From an uncultured Pelagibacteraceae bacterium (GTDB taxonomy: Bacteria > Pseudomonadota > Alphaproteobacteria > Pelagibacterales > Pelagibacteraceae), in the NCBI GenBank assembly GCA_902609645.1, contig CACLSS010000001.1, positions 62,001 to 126,000 of the forward strand: DNA of 64,000 bases, given 5' to 3'. This document shows positions 28,244-36,102 of the stretch, in pieces. The notes below the pieces were generated by a model that worked only from the letters and a program-made list of their open reading frames with translations, was not told the origin of the DNA and searched no databases. Position 1 is the stretch's first letter. Each line of letters begins with the position of its first letter. The position numbers were made by a program, and so were the translations under genes.

Positions 28244-28283
28244 ATTGTAGCCTAACAGAGTTTAATAGATAAAGGCATATAAA
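28244..28283. promoter_or_regulatory. Divergent promoter region of dctQM and the FAH-family gene
   Basis: Only 53 bases separate the two divergent starts. On the minus strand TACAAT (28249-28244) stands 6 bases before the dctQ ATG. On the plus strand TATAAA (28278-28283) stands 7 bases before the ATG at 28291. Neither has a good -35 hexamer, which may mean an activator is needed. No regulator gene is adjacent. Confidence 0.35.
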
Positions 28284-28290
28284 ATAATTT

Positions 28291-29142
28291 ATGAAATTTG
28301 TTTCTTTTTTAATAAAAGGCCAACCTAAGTTTGGTGTTTCTGATGGAAAAAATATTACAGATTTAACAGGGAAAATTAAAGGAGCACAAACTTTAAAAGA
28401 GCTTATAATTAATAATTCAATAAACGAAGCCAAAGAATTTTCAAAAAAAAATCCAGGAAAAATTAACGTTGATGAAATAGATTACTTACCAGTAATTCCA
28501 AATCCTGGCAAAATTGTTTGCGTTGGGCTTAATTATAGCGAGCATGTTAAAGAAACAGGTAGAACTGTTGAACAAAATCCTGTAATTTTTCTTAGAGTTC
28601 CTGAAAGTCAAACAGCACATAAACAACCAATTCAAAGACCGAAGGTATCAGAAAGTTTAGACTACGAATGTGAAATGGCAGTCATAATGGGCGATGCTGG
28701 TAAACATGTCCAACCCAAAGATGCTCTCAAACATATTGTTGGTTACTCTTGTTATAATGAGTGTACTGTTAGAGAGTGGCAACAGCATACCAGACAATTT
28801 GGAATGGGAAAAAATTTTGAAAGAACTGGAAGTTTTGGGCCTCATATGGTTTTGGCTGAAAATATTCCTGATTATACAAAATTATCAATTCAGACACGTC
28901 TAAACGGTAACGTCATGCAAAGCGCTAAATTAAGTCAACTTATTTTTGATATTCCAAGTTTAATTTCTTATGTTTCAAAAGCTATTCCTTGGCGGGCAGG
29001 GGATGTATTAGTTACAGGCACTCCTGGTGGCGTAGGTTTCAAGAGAAAACCACCAATTTTTATGAAAGAAGGTGACAAAGTCGAGGTAGAGATATCAGAA
29101 ATTGGTATACTTTCGAACATAATTAAGGATGAAAAAATCTAA
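28291..29142 (+). CDS. Fumarylacetoacetate hydrolase family protein
   Basis: The 283-residue FAH-fold enzyme has CVGLNYSEHV, SLDYECEMAVIMG (the E-x-E metal ligands), and VTGTPGGVGFKRKPP near the C-terminus, all family signatures. FAH-family enzymes hydrolyse, hydrate or isomerise 2-oxo acids made by ring cleavage: fumarylpyruvate hydrolase, HpcE-type isomerase/decarboxylase, 2-oxopent-4-enoate hydratase-like. Placed between TRAP genes and a ring-cleavage dioxygenase, it probably processes the dioxygenase product. The exact reaction cannot be fixed from sequence alone. Confidence 0.86.
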   Translation: MKFVSFLIKGQPKFGVSDGKNITDLTGKIKGAQTLKELIINNSINEAKEFSKKNPGKINVDEIDYLPVIPNPGKIVCVGLNYSEHVKETGRTVEQNPVIFLRVPESQTAHKQPIQRPKVSESLDYECEMAVIMGDAGKHVQPKDALKHIVGYSCYNECTVREWQQHTRQFGMGKNFERTGSFGPHMVLAENIPDYTKLSIQTRLNGNVMQSAKLSQLIFDIPSLISYVSKAIPWRAGDVLVTGTPGGVGFKRKPPIFMKEGDKVEVEISEIGILSNIIKDEKI

Positions 29143-29189
29143 AATTAACGCTAAGCTTAAAAGATAAATTAATTTATTTGGGGGAAAAA

Positions 29190-30206
29190 ATGATTAAGAA
29201 AAAACTAATTGGTTTTTTGTTTGGAGTTTTCTCTTTAAGTTTAATCAGTTCGGCTTCTGCTACTGAACTTAAATTGGCAACTTTCGAACCACCAAAAGCC
29301 TTCATCGCTAGTAAAATTCTAGGCGGATGGGCTGAAAATGTTAATAAGTGTGCAAATGGTAAACTAAACGTAAAAATGTATGCTGGTGGAGTTTTAGGTA
29401 GCCCACCTAAGCAATACGATATAGTTACTAAAGGTGTTGCTGATATTTCGTGGACTGTTCTAGGTTACATTGGAGGTCAGTTTCCTTTAAGTTCAGTTAT
29501 AGAATTACCATTCTTAACAAGAACATCTGCTGCAGGTTCAACAGCTTTAAACACTCTTTATGATGAAGGTTATCTTGATAAGGAAATGTCTGGAATTCAT
29601 TTAATTGGATTACACTCAAATCCTGGTTACCAAATTCATATGAAGAATACTAAAGTTATGGATCCAGCTGACTTTAAAGGTAAAAAAATGAGAGTTCCTA
29701 GTAAAATTGCAGGAACAATTCTTAAGACCTTAGGTGCTACTGGAGTAAAAGTACCAGCTCCTGGTACATACGAAGCTCTTAACAAAGGTGTTTTAGACGG
29801 AACACCTTTTCCTTACACAGCTGTAGGTTCATTTAAATTATTTGAAGTAACAAAATATCATACAGAAGTTAATATTACGAATGCTACTTTTGGTTTGATA
29901 ATGAATAAAGACAAATACAAAAGCTTAGACTCAGTACAGAAAAAATGTATTGATAAGTTCAGTGGTCATGCTTTTAGTGGTTGGGCTTCAAACTTAATTG
30001 ATAGACAAAATGAAAAAATGAAAGAAGTTGTTGCAAATACTCCAGGACATGAGATTGCAGTAGCCTCTCCAGCTGTTATTGCTAAGTATAAAAAAATACT
30101 TAAACCTATCGAAAAAGATTGGTTAGCAGAAATGAAAGGCAAAGGTCTTGATGGTGCTGGTGTGCTAAAAAGAGCCAGACAAATCATTAAGAAAATAGAC
30201 GGCTAA
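29190..30206 (+). CDS. dctP: TRAP transporter solute-binding protein (DctP)
   Basis: The protein of 338 residues has a clear signal peptide: IKKK, a hydrophobic core and SASA before residue 25. The mature DctP fold shows ELKLATFEPP at the start and KMRVPSK with the carboxylate-binding Arg (R168). I chose ATG 29190 because a GGGGG ribosome-binding sequence, one of the strongest in the window, lies 5 bases before it; a TTG at 29178 would put that motif inside the gene. It binds an organic acid in the periplasm for DctQM. A terminator follows at 30221. Confidence 0.95.
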   Translation: MIKKKLIGFLFGVFSLSLISSASATELKLATFEPPKAFIASKILGGWAENVNKCANGKLNVKMYAGGVLGSPPKQYDIVTKGVADISWTVLGYIGGQFPLSSVIELPFLTRTSAAGSTALNTLYDEGYLDKEMSGIHLIGLHSNPGYQIHMKNTKVMDPADFKGKKMRVPSKIAGTILKTLGATGVKVPAPGTYEALNKGVLDGTPFPYTAVGSFKLFEVTKYHTEVNITNATFGLIMNKDKYKSLDSVQKKCIDKFSGHAFSGWASNLIDRQNEKMKEVVANTPGHEIAVASPAVIAKYKKILKPIEKDWLAEMKGKGLDGAGVLKRARQIIKKIDG

Positions 30207-30220
30207 TAATAAAAAATCTA

Positions 30221-30258
30221 ATGAGCCCGCGTTATCTATAGCGGGCTCATACTTTTTC
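30221..30258 (+). terminator. Intrinsic terminator after dctP
   Basis: A perfect 10-bp, GC-rich stem, ATGAGCCCGC (30221-30230) and GCGGGCTCAT (30241-30250), with a 10-base loop is followed by ACTTTTTC. Such a GC-rich stem is conspicuous in this AT-rich sequence. It separates FAH-dctP from the dioxygenase gene downstream. Confidence 0.85.
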
Positions 30259-30261
30259 TAG

Positions 30262-30267
30262 TATAAT
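30262..30267 (+). promoter_or_regulatory. Candidate -10 box for a leaderless dioxygenase message
   Basis: A consensus TATAAT lies 6 bases before the ATG at 30274, so transcription would begin at about the start codon itself. No -35 is evident; that position falls in the terminator stem. No Shine-Dalgarno sequence is present, consistent with leaderless translation. Confidence 0.4.
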
Positions 30268-30273
30268 AACAAC

Positions 30274-31248
30274 ATGTCAGTAAAAGCATTAAGTTATATA
30301 GGTGTTAACTCAGACAAACTTGAAGATTGGTCAGACTATTCTGAAAAATGTTTAGGGATGCAGAAAGTTGACAGAGGTAAGGGCACCTTGTCTTTTCGAA
30401 TGGATGACCACAAGCAAAGATTAGCCATTACAGGCGACACTGGAGATAGTTTAGCTTTTGTTGGCTTTGAAGTTGATAAAAAAGAAGATCTCCAAACTTA
30501 TGCAGCTAAATTAGAATCTAAAAATATAAAAGTTACTTTAGGTAATTCTTCTTATTCAGATAAAAGATTTGTTCAAGAATTAATTCATTTTAACGATCCA
30601 CAAGGTAACAGAGTCGAAATGGTTTATAATCCAATGAAAGATACCGAACCATTTAAACCCTCAAGACCAATCTCTGGATTTAAAACTGGAGCATTGGGTA
30701 TGGGCCATGTAGTTTTGCATGTAAAAGATTTCAATAAAGTTGTACCATTTTATAGAGACATACTTGGTTTTAAAATTAGCGATTATAGTAATACACCAAT
30801 CTCATTATGTTTTTTTCATATTAACAGTCGTCACCATAGTTTAGCATTATTTGGTTCAGGAAAGGTTGGGTTTCACCATTTTATGGTTGAATATAATAGT
30901 CTCGACGATGTGGGTCAGGGTTATGATTTAGTTCAATACAAAGATAATGCGATAGCATACACCATGGGTCGTCACACTAATGATTACATGACATCATTTT
31001 ATTCTATTACTCCTTCTGGATTTTTTGTTGAGAACGGATGGGGAGGAAGAATAATAGACCCAAGTTCATGGAAATCACATGAAACATTTGAAGGACCAAG
31101 TTTTTGGGGACATGAAAGACTTTATTTACCTGATGATGAGAGAATGAAGTTTAGAAATAAACGTTTAGATACTGCTGCCAAAGGAAAACAAGCACCATTA
31201 TTAGTAGATTGTCCATGGCTTTATTCAAAAATTAATAATAAAAACTAA
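30274..31248 (+). CDS. Type I extradiol ring-cleavage dioxygenase (BphC-like)
   Basis: This 324-residue vicinal-oxygen-chelate protein has two tandem modules (about 1-130 and 140-290). The C-terminal module keeps the iron ligands at the positions known from BphC: H145 (MGHVVLH), H202 (GFHHFMVE) and E253 (FFVENGWGGR). It also keeps the second-sphere residues H188 (SRHHSLA), H234 (MGRHTND) and Y243. It should cleave a catechol next to the diol (meta cleavage). The substrate is unknown; 2,3-dihydroxyphenyl-propanoate-like compounds are suggested by the MhpA-like hydroxylase 19 bases downstream. Confidence 0.9.
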   Translation: MSVKALSYIGVNSDKLEDWSDYSEKCLGMQKVDRGKGTLSFRMDDHKQRLAITGDTGDSLAFVGFEVDKKEDLQTYAAKLESKNIKVTLGNSSYSDKRFVQELIHFNDPQGNRVEMVYNPMKDTEPFKPSRPISGFKTGALGMGHVVLHVKDFNKVVPFYRDILGFKISDYSNTPISLCFFHINSRHHSLALFGSGKVGFHHFMVEYNSLDDVGQGYDLVQYKDNAIAYTMGRHTNDYMTSFYSITPSGFFVENGWGGRIIDPSSWKSHETFEGPSFWGHERLYLPDDERMKFRNKRLDTAAKGKQAPLLVDCPWLYSKINNKN

Positions 31249-31267
31249 AATTACTAAATTCAAAAAA

Positions 31268-32710
31268 ATGAGACATTACGATGTTATAATTGTAGGTTTA
31301 GGACCAACTGGTGGTACTTTAGCAAATTTATTAGCATTAAATGGTTTTTCAATTTTAATCTTAGAAAGAGAAAAAAATTTATATGCTTTACCTAGAGCTG
31401 TTCACTTTGATGATGAAATCATGAGAGTTTTTCAAACAATTGGTATTACTAAAAAGTTTTTAAAAAACACTATAATTAATAAAGGTACTAAATTTGTGAA
31501 TTCTAATGGTAAAGTATTGCTTGATTGGCCCCGTCCAAAGTCAATAACTGAAAATGGATGGTATCCTAGTTATAGATTTCATCAACCTGACTTAGAGAGA
31601 AATCTTCGAAATCGTTTAAAAACTTTTAAAAAAGTTAAACTCATGCAAAATACTGAAGTAACCAAAATCAAAAATAATAAAAATTCTGTTGATTTGTTTT
31701 TTAAAAGTAAAAATAAAATAAATAAAGCCTCATCAAAATATGTGATTGGATGTGATGGTGCACGTTCTACTACCAGAGAACAGATGGGTTCAGTTTTAGA
31801 TAACTTAGGTTTTACACAAAAATGGGCTGTTGTAGATCTGATTTTAAAGAAAAATAAAAATAAATTACCAGATAGAACAATCCAATACTCAAACTCTGAA
31901 AGACCAGCCACATATTGTAGAAATGTTGGTAAAAGAAGACGATGGGAGTTTGCTATCCAGAACAATGAAAATGAAAAAGAAATATTATCTGATAAATATA
32001 TTTGGAATTTCCTTAAACCCTGGCTTAGCCCAAAAGAAGCCTGCTTAGAAAGAAAAGCAATTTATATTTTTCAATCAGCAATAGCAAGAAAGTGGAGAAA
32101 GGGTAGAATTTTTATTGCTGGAGATGCCGCGCACCTTATGCCACCGTTTATGGGTCAAGGAATGTGCGCGGGTATAAGAGACGCATCAAATTTAGCTTGG
32201 AAAATTAGTTTATGTATTAAAAACAAACATGATGGAAAATTTTTAGACACTTATCAAACCGAAAGATTTTCAAATGCAAAAGAATATATCGAGACAACAA
32301 TGCGAATGGGAGAATTCGTAAACGCAGTAGGTTCAGAGAATATCACTGACAATATTTCTTCTGGACCAGATGGTACTAAAAGTATGCAATCAATAAAGCC
32401 TAAATTAGGAATTGGTCTTGGAAGTAATAAAGATAAAAATAGAGGTAAAATTTTTCCACAACTTAAAATGAAAAATGGCAAAAGGTTAGATGAAAAATTT
32501 TCAAAATCGCCATTATTACTCACATCATCTAAATTAGCTAAAAAAGTTTCTTTAAAAATTCAGTCAATTACAGATAAAGATATAAAAGGTCTGAGCAACT
32601 TATTAAAAACCTATAAAGCAAAAGCAATTATTGTTCGACCAGACAGGTTCATTCTTAAAACATACAAGTCAATAAATGATTTTAATCGAATAAATTATTT
32701 GCCGCTTTAA
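31268..32710 (+). CDS. FAD-dependent aromatic hydroxylase, MhpA-like
   Basis: The 480-residue flavoprotein monooxygenase has the Rossmann motif VIIVGLGPTGGTLA with ILERE, a PRAVHFDDEIMRVF stretch as in 3-(3-hydroxyphenyl)propanoate hydroxylases, the CDGARSTTRE (DG) motif, and GDAAHLMPPFMGQGM (GD motif). The C-terminus ends with IVRPDR as in the MhpA group. It would add a hydroxyl to a phenolic ring at the expense of NAD(P)H, making the catechol for the dioxygenase upstream. Its last 29 bases overlap the convergent BKACE gene. Confidence 0.88.
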   Translation: MRHYDVIIVGLGPTGGTLANLLALNGFSILILEREKNLYALPRAVHFDDEIMRVFQTIGITKKFLKNTIINKGTKFVNSNGKVLLDWPRPKSITENGWYPSYRFHQPDLERNLRNRLKTFKKVKLMQNTEVTKIKNNKNSVDLFFKSKNKINKASSKYVIGCDGARSTTREQMGSVLDNLGFTQKWAVVDLILKKNKNKLPDRTIQYSNSERPATYCRNVGKRRRWEFAIQNNENEKEILSDKYIWNFLKPWLSPKEACLERKAIYIFQSAIARKWRKGRIFIAGDAAHLMPPFMGQGMCAGIRDASNLAWKISLCIKNKHDGKFLDTYQTERFSNAKEYIETTMRMGEFVNAVGSENITDNISSGPDGTKSMQSIKPKLGIGLGSNKDKNRGKIFPQLKMKNGKRLDEKFSKSPLLLTSSKLAKKVSLKIQSITDKDIKGLSNLLKTYKAKAIIVRPDRFILKTYKSINDFNRINYLPL

Positions 32711-33464
32711 CCTTTGTTTCGTTATTAGGAGCCACACTTCCATCTGGCATTAAAAAGGAATTTTCAAAACCAACTCTTATTTTACCACCAAGTTTAATTG
32801 CAGTTTTAAGACATGAAATTTCTTCTTTTGCAAACGCACATACTGCCCAATCAGCATAAAATTCATTTTTCTTAAGTCTTTCAATAAATAATGAAATTTT
32901 TTTTGGATCACTTATTTTTCCAGAGTAATGACCAATTACAAACATGCACCAGGCACCATCCTTTGAAATATGAGATTTGCTTAAAAGATCTCCTAATAGA
33001 TCAACATCTTCTGGTTCATAACAAATATGTTGTATCTTAGTGCCAGCCTCAATTAATTTTTGATAAATTTTAATATCTTCGTTTCCAGGCGATCTTGATG
33101 GAATCATTTCTCTAACACCAATTGAAATACCAGGAGGCATAACTTCATAAGCAAGTTTACGCATTTCTTCAGGTGAATATTTTCCAATTGCCTCAGTTGT
33201 TATTTGTAAATGCATCTTTGGAACTTTTTTTTGAAGCTCAGTTAATGTCTCTTTACATAAACCACTATCTAAAACATGTTCACCATTATTATTTCTTGTA
33301 TGAAAATGAATTGCTTCTGCCCCAGCTTCAAAACAAGCTTTTCCAGTTTCGACAATTTCAGGAATAGTTACAGGAACTTTTGGGTGATCTTTTTTCATAG
33401 GTCTAGCGCCATTTGGAGCAACCATTAAACTTGGTAATTTTTCTGGTTTATAAAAGTTCAACAT
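32682..33464 (-). CDS. Beta-keto acid cleavage enzyme (BKACE, DUF849)
   Basis: The 260-residue TIM-barrel protein carries the zinc ligands HFHTR (H53, H55) and the late Glu in RVGFENSF, and starts with VAPNGARP as in BKACE. Family members cleave a beta-keto acid with acetyl-CoA, giving acetoacetate plus a CoA ester, as in 3-keto-5-aminohexanoate cleavage in lysine fermentation. Substrate is known to vary widely. It is convergent with the MhpA-like gene, overlapping by 29 bases, and divergent from the autotransporter-type gene. A role in the same catabolic set is an inference from proximity. Confidence 0.87.
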   Translation of the reverse strand: MLNFYKPEKLPSLMVAPNGARPMKKDHPKVPVTIPEIVETGKACFEAGAEAIHFHTRNNNGEHVLDSGLCKETLTELQKKVPKMHLQITTEAIGKYSPEEMRKLAYEVMPPGISIGVREMIPSRSPGNEDIKIYQKLIEAGTKIQHICYEPEDVDLLGDLLSKSHISKDGAWCMFVIGHYSGKISDPKKISLFIERLKKNEFYADWAVCAFAKEEISCLKTAIKLGGKIRVGFENSFLMPDGSVAPNNETKVKAANNLFD

Positions 33465-33494
33465 TTATACATTTATAAATGATTGATCATTAGA

Positions 33495-33523
33495 TTGCAC
33501 TGGACAATTCCTTTATATATAAA
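33495..33523 (+). promoter_or_regulatory. Candidate sigma-70 promoter of the autotransporter-type gene
   Basis: TTGCAC (33495-33500) and TATAAA (33518-33523) are 17 bases apart. The predicted start near 33530 leaves a 5' leader of about 22 bases. Confidence 0.5.
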
Positions 33524-33551
33524 TCATAGAAATCATTAGAGTTTTGAGATT

Positions 33552-35858
33552 ATGAGATTAATTCAATTATTATTTTTACTAGCTAGTATAACAATTTGTC
33601 TTGAAACAAAAGCTATAGCCCAAGCTACTTTGGCATGGGAAACCACAGTAAGACCTGATGGTTCTAATTTGACCAACTCAGAGGGAAATACAATTACTAG
33701 AGATGCATTTCAAGACCCAACCGGTATAGTTTTTAGTAATAATGGTAAAAAAGTTTTTGCATCCAACAGAAATGTAGGTGGTAATCCCAAACATGAATGT
33801 ATAAAACAAATGAATCTTAAAACTCCTTACGATTTTAGAACAGCCTCTACAGTTGTTGATGAGGCATCACCATTAGAGACAAAAGTAGGTCTTTCGAATG
33901 ACCAAGATGTAAGATGTACAGATCTTAGATTTAACAGAGATGGAACTCAATTGTTTATATCAAACATAACGGGAAAAATTCATGGATTTGATTTAGCCAA
34001 ACCATTTGATCTTAAAAATTTAACTTATAACAGTAATGTGTCAGCTGATTTTGGTTTCTATATAAGTTTTAATTTTAACAATGAAGGAACAAAACTTTTT
34101 GTATTAGATGGACAACAAGATGTACAACACATCGATGAGTACAATTTATCAACTGCTTACGATCTAACATCTGCAACCTTAAGCAATACATTGAACTTAG
34201 AATCAGATCCAACAAACACCCATTTGGGTAACAAAGACCAAGGAAGATCTTTACGATTTACTCAAGATGGAAGATCAATGTTTGTTTTAATTCAAGACGC
34301 AGATAATAATAGCGACACCACCTTAGACTCTATTTTTCAATTTAGATTAACTCGATCTTTTGACACAAGTAGCGCATCTTTGATTGGTTCAGTTACTTTA
34401 CCCAAAACACTTAATTTAGCTGGCTTAGGATTAGCCTTTAGTCCTGGAGGGGACAAACTATACATAGCTAGTGATTTAGGTCCCCAAGTTTTACAAGAGA
34501 GAATGATTGATGGTAATAGTACAGATACTGTTGTCCAAGTAAACTTATCTTGTAATTTCGGTATAGCTGCTTGCGTATCCGACCCAACATCAGGCCTTGC
34601 TACTCAAATTCAATTAGCAAAAAATAATGTAAGCGAAAATAGTTCAGTAATATTTAAGAGATTTGAATGGATAAAAAGAAATAGAAACAGAAATAATTTT
34701 AATAATTTCAATGCTTCTATTAAGTCAGACAATTTACTTCTAAACTATTTATTTGATAAAGCCCAAGACAAAGCAGTTATACAAACCGCATCACTTAAAA
34801 AAAATTCAAGTAAAGATAAAAAAAATAATTGGTCCTATTGGAGTAATGGTGACTTAACTTACGGCAATTATCATGGAAAAACAGATGTTTTTGGGACAGC
34901 TTTAGAAAAACCTAAAGATATTATTACTAGTGGTATTACTTTTGGAGTAGATAAAAAAAATAGTAAAAACAATTTTTATGGCTATGCAATTAGATATGCA
35001 GACGGCAAAGCTCGCCTTGGTAGCTCAGGTGATACTTTGATGGACTCAACGACCTTGAATTATTACTTTATTACGCCTTTTAATGATAATGGATACAGTA
35101 ATATGGTTTTAGGTTTAAGTTCATTAAAATATAAACTCCAAACTCAAGGTACCGTAACTGGAAATAGAAATGGTCAACAAATTTTTACAACAATCGACGT
35201 TAGAAATGATAGTGAATTTGGTAGTTTTAACTTTACGCCATCATTTAAATTAAAATATGCAATAACTGAATTATCAGATTTCACAGAGTTTATGACTAAT
35301 GTATCCTCTGGGGCAACAAACGTAATTTATGGGAGTGAAATATTTGCAGCTGGTGATTTAGCAACAGGAATTTTATTTAATACTGATCCATTTAAATATA
35401 ACAATAAAACAACATCTCATAACGGTGGGATAGAATTTGTTTACGACTATTCTCCTGATGTTAATACTGATTATTCTTTTTCTGACACTTCTAATACTGA
35501 ACTTTATGAAATTGAAAAATATTCCCAATCAAATATTAGATTTAGCTATGGAATTGAGGAAGTTTACGAGAATAATCTTACCTTATCATTTAACTACGAG
35601 AGATTACAGCATTTAGACTCACTTAATTATGGTAGCAATGATAATTCGTATTCAGAGAGTTTTTTTCTCAAGGTGGGACATATAAAAGAGGAAGATTATC
35701 AATTAGCCCTAAGTTTAGATGCTTTACAAGACTATAAACTCAATAGTCACTATTCAAAAAAATTAGGTGTATTTGATTTAGATGTTGATGCTAATTATAA
35801 TTTTACGAGTGTAGTTCCTGAGTACGGCGCGTTGGTACAGATCTCAAATAAATTTTAA
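33552..35858 (+). CDS. Surface protein with beta-propeller-like passenger and autotransporter-type barrel
   Basis: A signal peptide covers residues 1 to about 24 (hydrophobic run, then KAIAQA). Residues 25 to about 345 hold five repeats of the type F-x-x-x-G-x-x-(L/V/M)-F-(I/V) (near 61, 127, 174, 236 and 296), most followed by Y/F-D-L/F-x-x-A, which looks like a beta-propeller. A linker rich in Asn and Lys (about 345-425) leads to WSYWSNGDLTYG at 427 and a region of alternating Tyr/Phe strands to the end. The protein ends in NKF, with the terminal Phe typical of outer-membrane barrels. I infer a type V-like autotransporter displaying the propeller. The ligand is unknown. Confidence 0.72.
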   Translation: MRLIQLLFLLASITICLETKAIAQATLAWETTVRPDGSNLTNSEGNTITRDAFQDPTGIVFSNNGKKVFASNRNVGGNPKHECIKQMNLKTPYDFRTASTVVDEASPLETKVGLSNDQDVRCTDLRFNRDGTQLFISNITGKIHGFDLAKPFDLKNLTYNSNVSADFGFYISFNFNNEGTKLFVLDGQQDVQHIDEYNLSTAYDLTSATLSNTLNLESDPTNTHLGNKDQGRSLRFTQDGRSMFVLIQDADNNSDTTLDSIFQFRLTRSFDTSSASLIGSVTLPKTLNLAGLGLAFSPGGDKLYIASDLGPQVLQERMIDGNSTDTVVQVNLSCNFGIAACVSDPTSGLATQIQLAKNNVSENSSVIFKRFEWIKRNRNRNNFNNFNASIKSDNLLLNYLFDKAQDKAVIQTASLKKNSSKDKKNNWSYWSNGDLTYGNYHGKTDVFGTALEKPKDIITSGITFGVDKKNSKNNFYGYAIRYADGKARLGSSGDTLMDSTTLNYYFITPFNDNGYSNMVLGLSSLKYKLQTQGTVTGNRNGQQIFTTIDVRNDSEFGSFNFTPSFKLKYAITELSDFTEFMTNVSSGATNVIYGSEIFAAGDLATGILFNTDPFKYNNKTTSHNGGIEFVYDYSPDVNTDYSFSDTSNTELYEIEKYSQSNIRFSYGIEEVYENNLTLSFNYERLQHLDSLNYGSNDNSYSESFFLKVGHIKEEDYQLALSLDALQDYKLNSHYSKKLGVFDLDVDANYNFTSVVPEYGALVQISNKF

Positions 35859-35922
35859 TAATGGATAGCACTGGCATCATATTATTAAATAAGTCTGACT
35901 TTACGTCCTATAAAATATGGGA

Positions 35923-35944
35923 AGACTAGAGCGAGACTAGAGCA
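35923..35944. repeat. Short tandem duplication
   Basis: Eleven bases, agactagagc followed by g or a, occur twice in a row between the autotransporter-type gene and tRNA-Leu. No function is apparent. It is either remnant slippage or chance. Confidence 0.5.
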
Positions 35945-35967
35945 CAAAGAGATAAAATAATTTATTT

Positions 35968-35995
35968 TTGCCAAAATTGGTTATTAATGTATATA
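35968..35995 (+). promoter_or_regulatory. Candidate promoter of tRNA-Leu
   Basis: TTGCCA (35968-35973) and TATATA (35990-35995) are 16 bases apart, placing the transcription start about 5 bases before the tRNA 5' end at 36007. Confidence 0.5.
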
Positions 35996-36006
35996 TATGC
36001 AGGAAA

Positions 36007-36091
36007 GCCCTCGTGGTGAAATGGTAGACACAAAGGACTTAAAATCCTTGCCCGCAAGGGAGTGACAGTTCGAGTCTGTCCGAGGGCACCA
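36007..36091 (+). tRNA. tRNA-Leu (anticodon TAA)
   Basis: The acceptor stem GCCCTCG (36007-36013) pairs with CGAGGGC (36081-36087). The discriminator is A and CCA is encoded. The anticodon stem AAGGA/TCCTT encloses the loop CTTAAAA with anticodon TAA at 36040-36042. A variable arm longer than usual (class II tRNA) is present, and the T loop is TTCGAGT. The CgeB-like gene begins 11 bases after it. Confidence 0.97.
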
Positions 36092-36102
36092 AATATTTAA
36101 AC

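Noticed and set aside
27888..28250. Plus-strand 120-codon frame opposite dctQ
   Set aside because: DctQ on the other strand is well supported; the frame has no signature.
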